Shown one piece after another: positions 1-11,592 of a stretch of DNA of 64,000 bases. The stretch comes from Adenophora triphylla var. japonica (lineage: Eukaryota > Streptophyta > Magnoliopsida > Asterales > Campanulaceae). Every line of letters starts with the position of its first letter. Position 1 is the first letter of the stretch. The position numbers and the translations under genes were made by a program. The stretch lies in assembly GCA_022495995.1 (NCBI GenBank), contig JAFEMH010005428.1:99421-163420 (forward strand), given 5' to 3'. Below the pieces are notes generated by a model that had not been told where the DNA came from, ran no database searches, and saw only the letters and a program-made list of their open reading frames with translations.

Positions 1-682
1 TCAAAAATTCAGGAGCAATTGTTCGGGGTAGAAGATCCACATCAACATATTACATCTTGACGTCTCATCTTGGGATAACAACTTGATAGACTATACGCAT
101 TGCCGAAGTTATTGAATGGCGACATTATAGGAACTGTTTTCGAAGCTCCACAAGCGTTATGGACCAAGTCAAAAGAAGTCATCTACAACATTTACTTGGC
201 AACGAATATTTTTATCATCATCAACCTTCTTGCGAGATTCTAGGCGCAATATGAGGAATCACATTTACACTACTATATTTTCGAACAAATGTAACGCATA
301 AAATTTATCAAATGCAACAATGTTTTAGAATGGCGTTACATTATTTCATTAATGCAACTGTTTATTTGAGCTATTACAACAGCTATGGCTTCTGCGTTGC
401 TTCAGGTTTCTGGGCGTTACATTAGATTCTTCTAATGCAACGCCATCAATAAAGCCCTTGCATTAAGTTACTTGGCGTTGCATTATATCCTTTCTAATGT
501 AATAGCTATATTACTAATGCAACGCCTTCAATAACACCCTTGCATTAAGTTACTTGGCGTTGCATTATATCTTTCTAATGCAATTGTTATATTACTAATG
601 CAATGCCTTAAATAATACCCTTGCATTAAGTTACTTGGCGTTGCATTATATCCTTCTAATGCAATTGTTATATTACTAATGC
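1..682. repeat. CTAATGCAA/TTGCATTAG motif array with 81-bp tandem units
   Basis: From about 250 onward the sequence is built from a short motif, CTAATGCAAC or its complement GTTGCATTAG, with variants in both orientations. Between about 458 and 682 it forms three tandem units with a period of 81-82 bp; TTGCATTAAGTTACTTGGCG recurs at about 458, 540 and 621. The first 250 bases show no gene. Short motifs repeated in both orientations resemble the subterminal repeats of CACTA-type DNA transposons, but no terminal CACTA sequence was identified, so that link is inference. The array runs directly into the ACC/ACT tract. Confidence 0.75.
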
Positions 683-1614
683 AACGCCTTTAATACCACC
701 ACTAACACCACTACCACTACCACTACTACCACTACCACCACTACTACTACTACTACCACTACAACTACCACTACCACCACTACTACTACTACAACACCAC
801 CACCACCACCACCACCACCACCACCACCGCTACTACCACTACCACTACCACCACTACTACCACTACTACTACTATCACTACCACTACTACCACTACCACT
901 ACTACCACTACCACCACAACTACTACCATGACTACTGTCACTACTACCGCTACTATCACTACTACTACCACTACTACCACTACCACTACTACCACTACTA
1001 CCATCACCACCACTACAACTACAACTACTACCAGTACCACTACCACTACTACTACCAGTACCAGTACCACTACCACTAACACCACTACTGCTACCACTAC
1101 TACCACTATCACCACTACTACCACTACTACCGCTACTACCACTACTACTACCTCTACTACAACCACCATTACCACTACCACCACTACCACTACCACCACT
1201 ACTACCACTACCACCACTACTACCACTACCACCACTACTACCACTACTACCACCACCGCCACTACCACTTCCACTACTACTACTACCACCACTACTACCA
1301 CTACTACCGCTACTACTACCACCACTACCACTACTACCACCACTACCACTACCATACCACCACAGCCACTACTACCACTACCACTACTACCACCACTACT
1401 ACCACTACCACCACTATAACCACTACCACCACCACCACCACCACCACCACCCGCTACTACCACTACCACTACTACTACTACTACACCACCACCACCACCA
1501 CTAATACAACTACCACTATTACTACCACTACCACCGCTACTACCACTACCACTACTACCACCACTACCACCACTACTACCACTACCACTAGTACCACTAC
1601 CGTCACTATTACTA

Positions 1615-1648
<34 letters not shown>

Positions 1649-2008
1649 CACTACTACCGCTAGTACCACTACTACTACCACTACTACTACCACTACCACT
1701 ACTATTATCACTACCACCACCACCACCACCACCACCACCACTACTACTACCGCACCACTACCACTACCACTATCACCACTACTATTACCAGTACCACTAC
1801 CACCACCACCACTACTACCACTACTACTACCACCACTACCATCATCACCACTACTACCACTACCACAACTACAACCACTACCACTACAACCACTACCACT
1901 ACTATCACCACTACCACCACTACCACCATTACTGCTACTACTATCACCACTACTACTACCACTTCTATTACTACTACCACCACTACTACCACTATCACCA
2001 ATATCATT
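683..2008. repeat. 1.3-kb imperfect (ACC/ACT)n trinucleotide tract
   Basis: This is nearly pure ACC and ACT triplets on the plus strand, so the minus strand is GGT/AGT-rich. Rare interruptions (ATC, GCT, ACA, AGT triplets) mark substructure. Open frames across it encode only poly-Thr or poly-Val and are by-products of the triplet composition. The strand asymmetry (no G on the plus strand for long runs) is striking. The tract is flanked on both sides by CTAATGCAA-type motif arrays. Confidence 0.95.
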
Positions 2009-2866
2009 TACTTCTAACAGTTTTTGAATAAAAAAATTAAATTTTTAACAGTTTTTGAAAAAATAGTTAACTTTTTAACATTTTCTGTTAAGTTCTATAC
2101 TGTATATTAATTTTTTTTCAATTTTTTTTTTGGATAAAGAGGACTATTTTAGACTTTTGTTTACTATATACATTTTTTGCAAAAAGCTATATAAAAAAAG
2201 TTTTGAATTTTGAATGAAATAAAAATTAAAAGTTTCTCTTCTTCATAAGTTACTCGGCGTTGTATTATATCGTTCTAATGCATCAGAAGAAAAGGGTTGT
2301 TGCTTTTCACCTAACAAGTCGTTGCATTAGAAAATAACCGTTGCTTTATTTTACCAAACGAGTCGTTGCATTATATATCATTATCGTTGCATTAGAGAAT
2401 TACCGTTGCATTATTTCACCAAACGGTCCGTTGCATTAGATGTCACTCTAATGCAACACAAAGAAAATGTCGTTGCATTAGATTAGTTCTTTGTTGCATT
2501 AGACCTAATGCCACGGGACAGAATGCGAGGGTCCTCTGACGTTGCATTAGAGCTAATGCAACAAGGATGGACCTCTATGGCAACAAATTTAGGCGTTGCA
2601 TTAGACTTTAAATGTAGTAGTGTTACTTTGTTACATCCGTTATCCTCCCTTGTATTTAAATTAGCATAAGAAAGCACATGTACACACACACTCACGTTTA
2701 CTATCAACTACATTCGTTGTACTCACGGTTCACTCCATCGCCATCATACTAATAAAAAATTTCATTGTTCCGAGGTTTTATGCCGACGAACAAGTTTTCA
2801 AGAATTTTTCTCGTTAATTTCTTTGTCTTTACATCTTGAACTTACGATATTATATTCCATTGTACC
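2009..2866. repeat. Second TTGCATTAG motif cluster with AT-rich flank
   Basis: 2009-2230 is AT-rich with no gene. From about 2250 to 2610 roughly a dozen copies of CGTTGCATTAG or its complement occur at irregular 15-60 bp spacing, mostly in the GTTGCATTAG orientation, with two back-to-back pairs (near 2495 and 2545) that could fold. The same motif occurs left of the trinucleotide tract, so the two clusters probably belong to one element with the tract in its middle. 2620-2866 holds nothing recognisable. An open frame at 2483-2707 is motif-derived and not believed to be a gene. Confidence 0.6.
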
Positions 2867-2867
2867 T

Positions 2868-3527
2868 TGATGCTGCAGGAATTGTGCTTATCAATCTTCC
2901 TCCACGTGGCAGGACTGATCACCTGGCTCCTTGACCTGAAAACAGAACCCACGACTAGCCGGATGTGTCTCCGGCGAAGACGCTCGGGCGTGAGAGTAAG
3001 ATCGCAGTTGTATAAAGCTCAAAATGTATAGAATAATGAATTCTGATAACAAAATGGCAGTTACCTTTCACCGTTTGGTAGTGATGAAGTATTTATAGAT
3101 AAGAGTGATGTATTTTTGGGGAGGCGACATGTGCTCCGTGATTGTAGCGGCGGTTATTGGTAATGGGAACGTGTCTATAACGGCCCCTGATTTGTAGGGA
3201 TGTGGTTATGAGAATAGTTCAACCAAATACGCCGGCAAGTATCAAGTCGTCACTTGTTGTTTAGGTCGAGGTCACCATTCGAGGAATGGTCGACTCCGAC
3301 CGTCGGAGTAGAGCATGGTTCGTACCCGAGTTGTAATATGGATTCTGAGGTCGGACTAAGTTAAGTCGGGGCCGGGTGAGCCGGACCATAGGCTTAGTCG
3401 ACTGATCCTTGAGATGGACTTTGGGCCCTGTTTTGATTGGGCCAGCCTCATTGAGAATGTGAGAGTCAAGACTGTCTGTGATTAGGCTTTACCCACTTGA
3501 CCCAATTCGACACTTTTGGTATGTTCA
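2868..3527 (-). repeat. 3' LTR of the gypsy element
   Basis: This is about 660 bp, matching 14505-15156 over its length with small differences (for example near 2915, 3290, 3375 and 3440-3480). On the plus strand it reads TGATGC to ATGTTCA, with TG/CA ends. On the inner side a purine-rich stretch on the minus strand (complement of 3528-3541) is the likely polypurine tract. The plus strand of this LTR lies upstream of the antisense gene and could contribute to its promoter. Confidence 0.9.
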
Positions 3528-4047
3528 CTGGCCCCCAACTTACGAGTTGACTTCGTCGACTTGGAAGTTAAGAGGATCTTTGATGAGAATTATTTTACTC
3601 GCAGGTCGATACTCGTTCCGAGGTATAGTCGACCTTTGATGACGTGGCACAATCCTGGTCGTTGGCAACGAACGGTCGGAGATGAAGGAGCGCCGTATTT
3701 CGTAATGATTACAATTAGACGTTTGATAATCTGTCTCGGGAACCGTTTCCGCCATTAATATGGAAATTAGTTTTTGAATTTTCTTTTTTCCTTTCCAATC
3801 TTGGAAAATATAAATTGCACATTCCTTCTCTGTTTAGAACTTTTACCGTTTTCAAGCTCTGAGAATCTCCGGCGAAAATAGCGAAGAAGCAGTTGAGTTA
3901 AATTGGGCTTTCGTCTTCGGCAACAGCTTCCTACTCCGACCTTTGTAAAGGTATTTCTCTCCCCTTCTTTCTTTAGGGCTTTAATTTCTGTTCTATCTTT
4001 GATTTCCGCCATGGCTAGGACCTTTAGTAGCGAGCCAGGGGCTTGGT
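3528..4047 (+). promoter_or_regulatory. Leader of the antisense gene; polypurine tract at its left edge
   Basis: This is the stretch between the 3' LTR and the first ATG of the antisense gene. Complement of 3528-3541 reads AAGTTGGGGGCCAG and fits the polypurine tract of the minus-strand element. The rest (3542-4047) is presumably 5' flank and untranslated leader of the plus-strand gene; no TATA element could be chosen with confidence. Short open frames here are not supported. Confidence 0.45.
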
Positions 4048-7000
4048 ATGGAGTCTTTATGCACTGTTAACCGTAGGGTTTACAAGAATGTGAACGGTGA
4101 GTGGAGAGAACTGTCTTTGGATGAATGTGCCTCCATTTTAACCAAGTGGGAATTAAATTTTAGTGAGATAGGTTTGCCCATTGTAGGGGACGTTGAAAAC
4201 CTGGTAGTTGATGATTCAAATATCGTCACCTTCCATCTATTCCATGAACTGCTCGACCATATTACTTTGTTCTATGTTAGGGATGTCCTCAAACCCTCCT
4301 TCCTTAGGAATAGGATAGGCTTTCCAGGGGAGTCTAGGTCGCCCTTAAATAGGTCGACTGAAATTATTCATAGGCCTGACTCCCCTGTTTCTCCTTCTTC
4401 TTGTACAGATATGGCAACTCAAGGCGGAGCTACAGCATCTACTTCCTCTGGTCCCAGAATCGTTGACGCGTTTGATGATACAGCCGTGCCAGGAAAGAAT
4501 GAGAGGGGTTATGTTCCTCAAGGGCCATTACGTGGAAAGAAGAACCTGCCCTCTAGGTATAGCATGATTTGGGATTTCTGTGAGGTAAGTAAGGAAGATT
4601 ATAGGGTGACCATTTATACTCAGAAGGAGTTTATGAAATTGTTCAGGTCGTCATTCACTAAGGATGCCACTAGGGTAGCCTTCTTCTATGGTCAATTTGT
4701 AGCTGGCCTCAGGTTGCCTCTTGATCCCTTTGTAAATGAGTTTTTAGAATGTGCCAATGCTCTTCCCCTTCAGCTCGGAGCCAATACTTGTAGGGTCCTT
4801 GTGTGCTTTGCTATGGTGTGCAGATTCCTAGGGTATGAACCTTGTATGAGAGTGTTCAAAGAATTTTTCAGTATTAAGTATAGTGGAGAGGATCTGAGCA
4901 TCAGTACTCCCTCTAAACCTAAATCTCCCAAGCTCTTCACCAACCTCCCAAGTAAACATAGTGGCTGGAACTCGCATGTTGTTGTGGTAGAGAGTAGATT
5001 AGGATGGGAATTCCCATTGCCCAATGATGAAACAGAAGCCATAGATGAGGGGAACTATTGGGAGCCAACCTGGCATCTTAACTTGTATAGGGCTTTATGT
5101 CGATTAGTTGAGAGAAGACCCATCAGCTGGGAGAGTCTGCTCACCACCAAGTATAATTTCATCCAGGCTGGGATGATGTCTGGAGATGAAGTGGTAGAGC
5201 CCCTTATCCCTGTGTCGAGAGGACAAGTATATCCTGACTGGGTTACTCATTCCCTGGGGAGGTTTGGAAATTTGTGTCAACTTTGCAAGAAGACAGAAAA
5301 CTACTGCAAGGATAACGGGGAGCACGCCGGTGGTAAGATCTCGTTCTGCAACCCTTTACTCGTCTATTGCCTGCTTGTCGGTCTGACAACATAATAGATC
5401 ATTTGTATTGTGTCCCTTTCTTAGCTCGTCATTTGTTAGCTCGCGTATAAGATAATTGAGTCGTACATAGTTTGCTCGTACATAGAACTTGTGCTCGTAT
5501 GTAGAACTTTCGTATGTCGATCTAACACTTTGTTGTTTTGATTTTGTTGTAGTTCTAACACCCGACCAAGAAGCAAATATGGGTCGCATCGTGGGCGTCT
5601 CTGATAAGAAGAAAGCTAGAAAAGCTCATGGAGCTGCTAATGCTCGAGCTCATAGACGAGAGGAAGCCGCGTTGAGGACCGGCTTGCTGTCCAAGGATAA
5701 CATTGGGATGGTGCCAATGGAGGGGATTGAAGAAGATGACCCTTTCTTTGAGCGGGACCCGGTCTATGGACACTGCGATGGGGTGACGAGTCCACCAAGT
5801 CGGCTAGAGCAAGTCTAAACTCCGACCCAATCCAGAGGTTGATGCTGCGACTTCGTGGGCCGAGATGACAGGGCTAGTCCCTTAGACGTTGTGATTGTTG
5901 AGGATGACAACATGGAGGTCGATGCGGATGACCCACCTTTGAATTCGAGAAAGAGGCCGCGCTGCGAGAAAGGGAAGTCGGTCCCTTCGAGCCAACTACC
6001 TCTACCTCCTCCGCCTTCTTCTCGCCCCAACCAAGAATCTATTGAAGACATGATGCAGAGGTTAAGTGATGTCCCTCCTCTCGAAGGAGTCAATTGCACA
6101 GTCGCCGCTACCCGTGATATGAACTTGGGTCGGGTGATCGTGAGAAGAGAGCGTGGATGTGGGTCTCTAGCTCACTTTGGCGATAAGGGCATAACACCTG
6201 AAGAATTCTCAGCTCGGGCTGGGCTGGCTCATTGCGAGGTAACTTCTCACTTTCTCTTTTATTTTAGTCGCTTACTCCTTTACTCGATCAACTTGAATCT
6301 CGAGCTAACACTTCTTTGTTTTCTTTGGAATGCAGAATCTTACCATGATTGAGCAAGTCAAGAGCTCTTGGAGGGCCTCCATTGAGAGGGAGAGACAAGC
6401 CCTTCGTGACTATTCCAAAAAGGCTCAGGAGCTTGCGGATTTGAAGGAGAAATACAATGATTTGGACAACTCTTGTGAAGCCAATGAAATGGTGAAGACA
6501 AAAGCCCTGTCTGATCTTGCAGCTGCACAAACCAAACTCAAGGAGGTGGAGGCGGAGAAGGATGCTGAGAAGAAGGAACTGGAGAAGGCCAAGACTGAGC
6601 TGGCCACGATTAACAAGCTTCTGAAGGAGAAGGATGACTTCTTACTCGAGCTGCATGAAGAGCATCGACTTGAGCGAGAGAAAGGTCAGAAAGATCTCCA
6701 GACTGCTGTTGAGAAAGCTGCTAAGGACGCTGCTGAAGCTGCAGTTGAAAAGTTCAAGGAGGGGGATGAATACTACAATGCTATCGTGGCCAAGGCACAA
6801 GACTTTCTTGAGGTCGGCAAGAGGCACATGGCCCGTCGAGCACTGGTGGATCCCTCAGCTACAGTTACCATCGAGCAATTAGCTCGTTGGTTTTCTGAGT
6901 CCCAGTACGACATGGCAGCTCGCCAAGGTCATTCGCTTGTTCCCTACCTCGAGAATGACTTGGCTTTTATTGCTCAAGAGGATGAAGAGGATAGCTGTGA

Positions 7001-7196
7001 GAAGTGGGAAGCTCCCCTTGTTGCCGATAGGAATTTTGATGTTGTTCTGCAAGAGCTTGAAGATGCCGCCACCCTAGAAGAAGAGAATGAGCAGGTTTAC
7101 TCAGAGTCGGGTAAACCCATAGGCCCCCAGCAACAAGGAGATGGGGAGGGACGAGCTGCTACTGACGACCAGACTGATGTCGGCCAAGACTCTTGA
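4048..7196 (+). pseudogene. Antisense gene of the gypsy element (putative gypsy-type-transposon domain, coiled coil), 3 exons
   Basis: The role is unknown; similar antisense genes are recognised in Tat-lineage retroelements. Three exons fit: 4048-5332, 5553-6238 and 6336-7196. Both introns have GT-AG ends (GTAAGA...GTAG; GTAACT...GCAG) and both joins keep the reading frame, which strongly supports splicing. Exon 1 (about 428 codons) contains a block near residues 225-290 with LRLPLDPFVNEFLE and a following CRFLGYEP, resembling the plant 'putative gypsy type transposon' family (Pfam PF04195, from memory). Exon 2 is acidic/basic with a Pro-Ser stretch. Exon 3 has a long Glu/Lys-rich coiled coil followed by an acidic tail. 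Exon 2 contains an in-frame TAA at 5816; a +1 frame is open across the gap, so a pair of small indels probably broke it. I therefore call it a damaged gene. Confidence 0.75.
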
Positions 7197-7509
7197 ATTT
7201 GTTTAGTTGAATTGTAGTGAACAAGTCCCAAACAACATTTTTGTTTTTTGCTCTAACATTATCCGAATGCCTTGGCCCAGTTTTTTGGGAGGCAAAATAT
7301 TTTTGTAAGTTAATTTTGTCTAAGTCTTAGCCCGTTTTGGGAGACTTACCTCTTATCATAGCTGACTTTATTTATTACATGTTGTATACTTTTGATGTAA
7401 GTGTCGAGCTAGATGTAGTAGGGCAAATGAGTCATCTTAAGTTTAAGGTCGTACCGACTTTATGATGCCTTAGTCGACCTCAGACTTGTAGAGTCACATT
7501 AGTTTTAAG
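7197..7509. other. Spacer after the antisense gene
   Basis: This is a T-rich 3' region after the TGA of the antisense gene. It probably holds its untranslated region and polyadenylation site (TTGTTTTTTG and ATTTATTACATG stretches), but no signal can be fixed. No gene is seen. Confidence 0.4.
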
Positions 7510-8222
7510 AGTTCGAAGCTAACCCTGAGTCGAGCTGATAATTGAAGTCGACCTAAGATCGGACTTGTTAAAGGGACTAAACTGATTAAGAATCGAGTTT
7601 ATTGGAACAAACTGACTAAGAGTCGAGTTTGTTAGGACGAAGTCGACTGAGAGTCGGACTCGTTAAATATACAAAGCTGATTAAGAATCGAGTTTATTGG
7701 AACGAAGTCGACTTAAGAGTCTAACTTGTTTAAATGAACGAAGCTGATTAGGAATCGAGCTTGTTAGAACAGACTGACTAAGAGTCGAGTTTGTTAGGAC
7801 GAAGTCGACTGAGAGTCGGACTCGTTAAATATACAAAGCTGATTAAGAATCGAGCTTGTTAGAACGAAGTCAACTGAGAATCGGACTTGTTAAATAGACA
7901 AAGCTGATTAAGAATCGAGCTAATTAGAACAAACTGACTAAGAGTCGAGTTTGTTAGGACGAAGTCGACTGAGAGTCGGACTCGTTAAATATACAAAGCT
8001 GATTAAGAATCGAGCTTGTTAGAACGAAGTCAACTGAGAATCGGACTTGTTAAATAGACAAAGCTGATTAAGAATCGAGCTAATTAGAACAAACTGACTA
8101 AGAGTCGAGCTTGTAAGAACGAAGTCGACTAAGAGTCGGACTTGTTAAATGAACAAAGCTGATTAAGAATCGAGCTTGTTAAAACGAAGTTGACTAAGAG
8201 TCGAGCTTGTTGGGATTAGTGT
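7510..8222. repeat. 160-bp tandem repeat inside the gypsy element
   Basis: The phrase ACTGACTAAGAGTCGAG recurs at about 7611, 7773, 7933 and 8093, a period of 160-162 bp. Within each unit a shorter submotif of about 50 bp recurs (GAAGTCGACTGAGAGTCGG, GCTGATTAAGAATCGAG and relatives), so it is a higher-order array. It lies between the 3' ends of two convergent gene sets: the antisense gene on the left and integrase on the right. Confidence 0.92.
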
Positions 8223-8328
8223 AACACTGTGTTTGATCGAATAAACTGCGCTTTTTATTGAAGTAGGGAACATGCTTACATCAACTTGAAACTAGAACTA
8301 ACACGAGCTTGAACTTTGAAACTAAAAG

Positions 8329-9244
8329 CTAGAAGTAGTATTTGATGAGGTGAGTAGCATGCCAAGGATGTTTCAACTCGTCACCTCCGGGATGAGCTAT
8401 CATGTAGGTTCCTTCCTTGACGACTCGAGTGACTACATATGGACCTTCCCAGTTAGGAGATAGCTTGTTCTGCTGGGTCCTTCTACCCGTTGCCTCAATC
8501 TTTCTCAACACATAATCTCCAACTTGGAACGACCTTGCCTTGACCTTCTTGTCGTGATAACTTTTAGTTCGCTGCTTGTAGTTGACCATTCGGAGGTAGG
8601 TTGTTTCTCGCTTCTCGTCGATCGGGTCCAAGTCGATCAATCTGTTGGTATCATTCTCGCTCTTGATCAAAGAAGGTCACTCTAGCGGTAGGGAATGCGA
8701 GCTCGGCGGGTGCCGTGGCCTCGATCCGTAAGTGAGAGCGAAAGGGGTTTCCCAGTAGGCCCCAGTGGTTGTACGAGCGCCCCAAAGAGCAAGGGGAAGT
8801 TCGTCCAACCAATTATTTCGTCGACCTACGAGCCCTGTCTTGAGCGAAGATAGAACAAGTTTATTTCTTGCTTGACTGTCCATTTCCTTGAGGATAGGCG
8901 ACGGACGATTTCCAATGTTTGATCCCTACTCGATTCATTTACATTTCAAAGGTTTGGGAGAACTGTAAACCATTGTCGGACACTATAGCACGAGGAAAAC
9001 CAAATCGACACCAAATGAAGTCGTGGATGAAGTTGATAGCATTCTCCTCTGTGATGCGAGCTAGTGGTTTGGCCTCAACCCATTTGGTGAAGTAGTCTAT
9101 GGCAACTATCACATACTTGCGGTTTCCTCGGGCGGGAGGGAAGGGTCCAATCGTGTCGACGCCCCACATGTCGAATGGCCAAGCTGCAATGCGGAGTACG
9201 CTTCGGTTGTTGGCACATGAGGTAAGTTGGCAAATCTTTGACAT
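8329..9244 (-). pseudogene. Integrase core and C-terminal part (gypsy), frameshifted
   Basis: Integrase would insert element DNA into chromosomes. Three minus-strand pieces in successive frames make up the domain. 9244-8939 holds the catalytic core with [25 protein letters not shown] and IVSDNG, the first two acidic residues of D,D35E. 8883-8677 continues with NWLDELPLALWGARTT and TPFALTYGS. 8670-8329 is the C-terminal region with SYHDKKVKARSFQVGDYVLR and the GPY motif NWEGPYVV. Frame changes near 8940-8880 and 8675 break it. Integrase last in pol is diagnostic of Ty3-gypsy. Confidence 0.88.
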
Positions 9245-9990
9245 TGATCACATTCTTGAACAAAGTTGTGAGTGTCGGCTCTCATGTGTTGCCAGTAGTA
9301 CCCCAAAGTGATTAACTTGTCAGCAAGAGTCCTGGCCCCCGGGTGTCCACCACAAATTCCACTATGCACTTCGTGTATCAATAGGGCGACCTCTTGAGGG
9401 TGGATGCACTTTAGTAATGGTCGAGTATAAGATCTTCTGAACAGGTCGCCTCCTTGAATGACATACCTTGGAGCTTTCTTTTTGATAGCTCGAGCCTTCT
9501 TCTCGTCATCTGGCAGCTCACCACTTTCTAAGTATGCCTTCATTTCCTCGATCCAACACTTCTCCTGAGTCCAATTTCTTGAGGGATCCTCTATGCATTG
9601 AATTTTTACTCTTTCATAGGCTGGACTTTCGAGGAAGGAGATAGGTTCATCATGTGGTTCATCCGAAGTGGCTAATTTCGAGAGGAGGTCAGCTAGCTCA
9701 TTGTCTTCTCGTCCAATTCTCTGAATCTCCCAGAATTCCAAATCTTTTATCAGCTCCTTCACCAGGTCACAGTATTTGATCAGCGTGGCACTAAGCACCT
9801 CGTACTCGCCTCTGACCTGGTTAACTATCAATTGTGAATCACAGTAAGCCATGATCTTAGTTGCTCCAAAACACTTGGCGTACTCTATAGCTGCTATCAA
9901 GGCTTCGTATTCGGCCTGGTTATTGGAAGCATCGAACTTGAACCTTAATGACTCCTCGTACACTGTCCCAGATTCTGGTTCAATTAGCAC
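9109..9990 (-). pseudogene. RNase H and integrase zinc-finger part (gypsy)
   Basis: This is one open stretch of 293 codons. The N-terminal half is RNase H: FDASNNQAEYEALIAA, AYCDSQLIVNQVRGEYE and DNELADLLSKLA carry the acidic catalytic positions. The C-terminal half is the integrase HHCC finger: HEVHSGICGGHPGARTLADK and [10 protein letters not shown]. The reading frame then leaves the integrase path near 9240 and continues out of frame, so integrase is cut between its finger and core. The RNase H start (upstream of 9990) lies in a different frame. Confidence 0.88.
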
Positions 9991-10689
9991 TATCCCAGCT
10001 CCACTGCTATTCTTAGTCGCTGATCCGTCTGAATAGACTTTCCAACAATCGTCGGGTAGGCGATGGCGACACAGGACTCGATTCCTTCCCTTTAGCCTTT
10101 TCTTTTGGAGCTCGCTGCTCGTCGTCTTCCTTGGTGAACGTAAGCTCGACCAAGAAGTCAGCTAGAGCTTGAGCCTTCAACGCCTTTCGAGGTCGATACT
10201 CAATGTCAAATTCAGTAAGGGCAATTGACCAATTGAGAAGTCGACATGAACTCTCCGGCTTGTGAAGAATTTTTCTTAGGGAGCATTTGTAAGAACCACA
10301 ATTGGATGAGCCGAGAAAATAAGCTCGCAGGCTTCCTTGAAGCCACGACTAGGGCATAGGCGACCTTCTCAAAGATTGTAGTATCGCTCTCCACATCGAT
10401 AAGGCCTTGCTGATGTAGTATCTTTGGTTTTGAAGCCCTTCATCCTCTCTAATTAACAACTGCTGCAACCGACTTGTCTCCACATGACGGATATACAAAC
10501 AAGGTCTCTCCAGTGGTCGGGCTACTTAGCGAGGTGGAGTAGCGAGGTAATCCTTCAATTGTTGAAACGACGAATGACATTCGGTCGTCCATTCAAAGCT
10601 TTTCGTCCCCCTCGTAGCTTTGAAGAAGGGAGAGATCTCTCTGCCGACTTAGATATGAAGCGACCAAGAGCCGCTACTCTACCGTTAAG
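9991..10689 (-). pseudogene. RT thumb/connection and RNase H start, decayed
   Basis: This lies between the RT and RNase H open stretches. Short minus-strand fragments read like the RT-RNase H connection (for example VAYALVVASRKPA near 10365 and SSELQKKRLKGRNRVLCRHR near 10100), but frames change several times. No intact domain remains. It is assigned from position and from these fragments only. Confidence 0.5.
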
Positions 10690-11592
10690 TCATTTGCATT
10701 TCTTTGATACCGTGGGGGCTTTCATGTCGACCAGGGCCTTGATTTTCTCCGGATTAGCCTTTATGCCCCGTTGAGATACCATAAATCCAAGGAACTTTCC
10801 AGCAGCTACACCAAATACACACTTGGGGTTGAGCTTCATGTCGTTTGCTCTCAAATTGGCGAACGTTTCCTTTAGGTCGACCACGTGACGTCCGATCTTT
10901 GTTTTGATGACCATATCGTCGACGTAGGCCTCCATGTTTCGGCCAATTTGAGAAGCAAAGACTTTGTTCACCATCCTTTGATAGGTTGCCCCTGCATTCT
11001 TCAATCCAAATGGCATCATGTTGTAGCAGTAGATGCCGCCAGCTGCTTGAAATGCCGTCCTGATTATGTCGTCCTCATGCATCTTAATCTGGTGGTACCC
11101 TGAATAAGCGTCGAGGAAGCTGAGGGTTGAGTGGCCAGCAATGGAATCGACTAGCTTGTCGATTCTAGGAAGGGGATAACTGTCCTTTGGGCAAGCTAGA
11201 TTGAGAGTGGTGAAGTCGACACACATCCGCCATTTGCCATTTGATTTCTTCACCATGACCACGTTGGCCAACCACGTTGTATGAGTGGCCTCTTTGATTA
11301 TTCCTGCACTCAAAAGTTTTTGTACCTCAGCTTTGATAGCCTCTTCCTTGTCACGAGCAAAACTTCTCAACTTTTGGGGTCTAGGCTTTATGGTCGGGTT
11401 GACTTCAAGTACGTGAGCAGCTGACCTCTTCCTTGATTCCCTCATGTCTTCTACCCTCCAAGCAAAGACGTCATTACTTTCCTTGAGTAGCTCGATGATT
11501 TCTGCTCGCTCCTCAACTGATAACTGCTTCCCAATCTGAATTTTTTGGTCGGGGTAGGAAGGATTGGTGATTACCGACTCTAGCTCATCCAC
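10690..11592 (-). pseudogene. Reverse transcriptase domain (gypsy), largely intact
   Basis: RT copies the element RNA into DNA. The 300-codon frame contains the canonical blocks: EVQKLLSAGIIKEATHTTWL, NGKWRMCVDFTTLNLACPKD, YPLPRIDKLVDSIAGH, FLDAYSGYHQIKM, NMMPFGLKNAGATYQRMVN and the active-site box AYVDDMVIK. These are typical of Ty3-gypsy RT, close to Tat-lineage sequences. It ends early near 10690, leaving the thumb and connection in other frames. This is the best-preserved domain of the element. Confidence 0.95.

Noticed and set aside
789..2007. Long open frames of poly-Val and poly-Thr on both strands
   Set aside because: They follow from the ACC/ACT triplet composition; no start context, domain or codon signature.
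7510..8222. CRISPR-like array
   Set aside because: Units are contiguous higher-order tandem repeats without unique spacers, in a plant retroelement.
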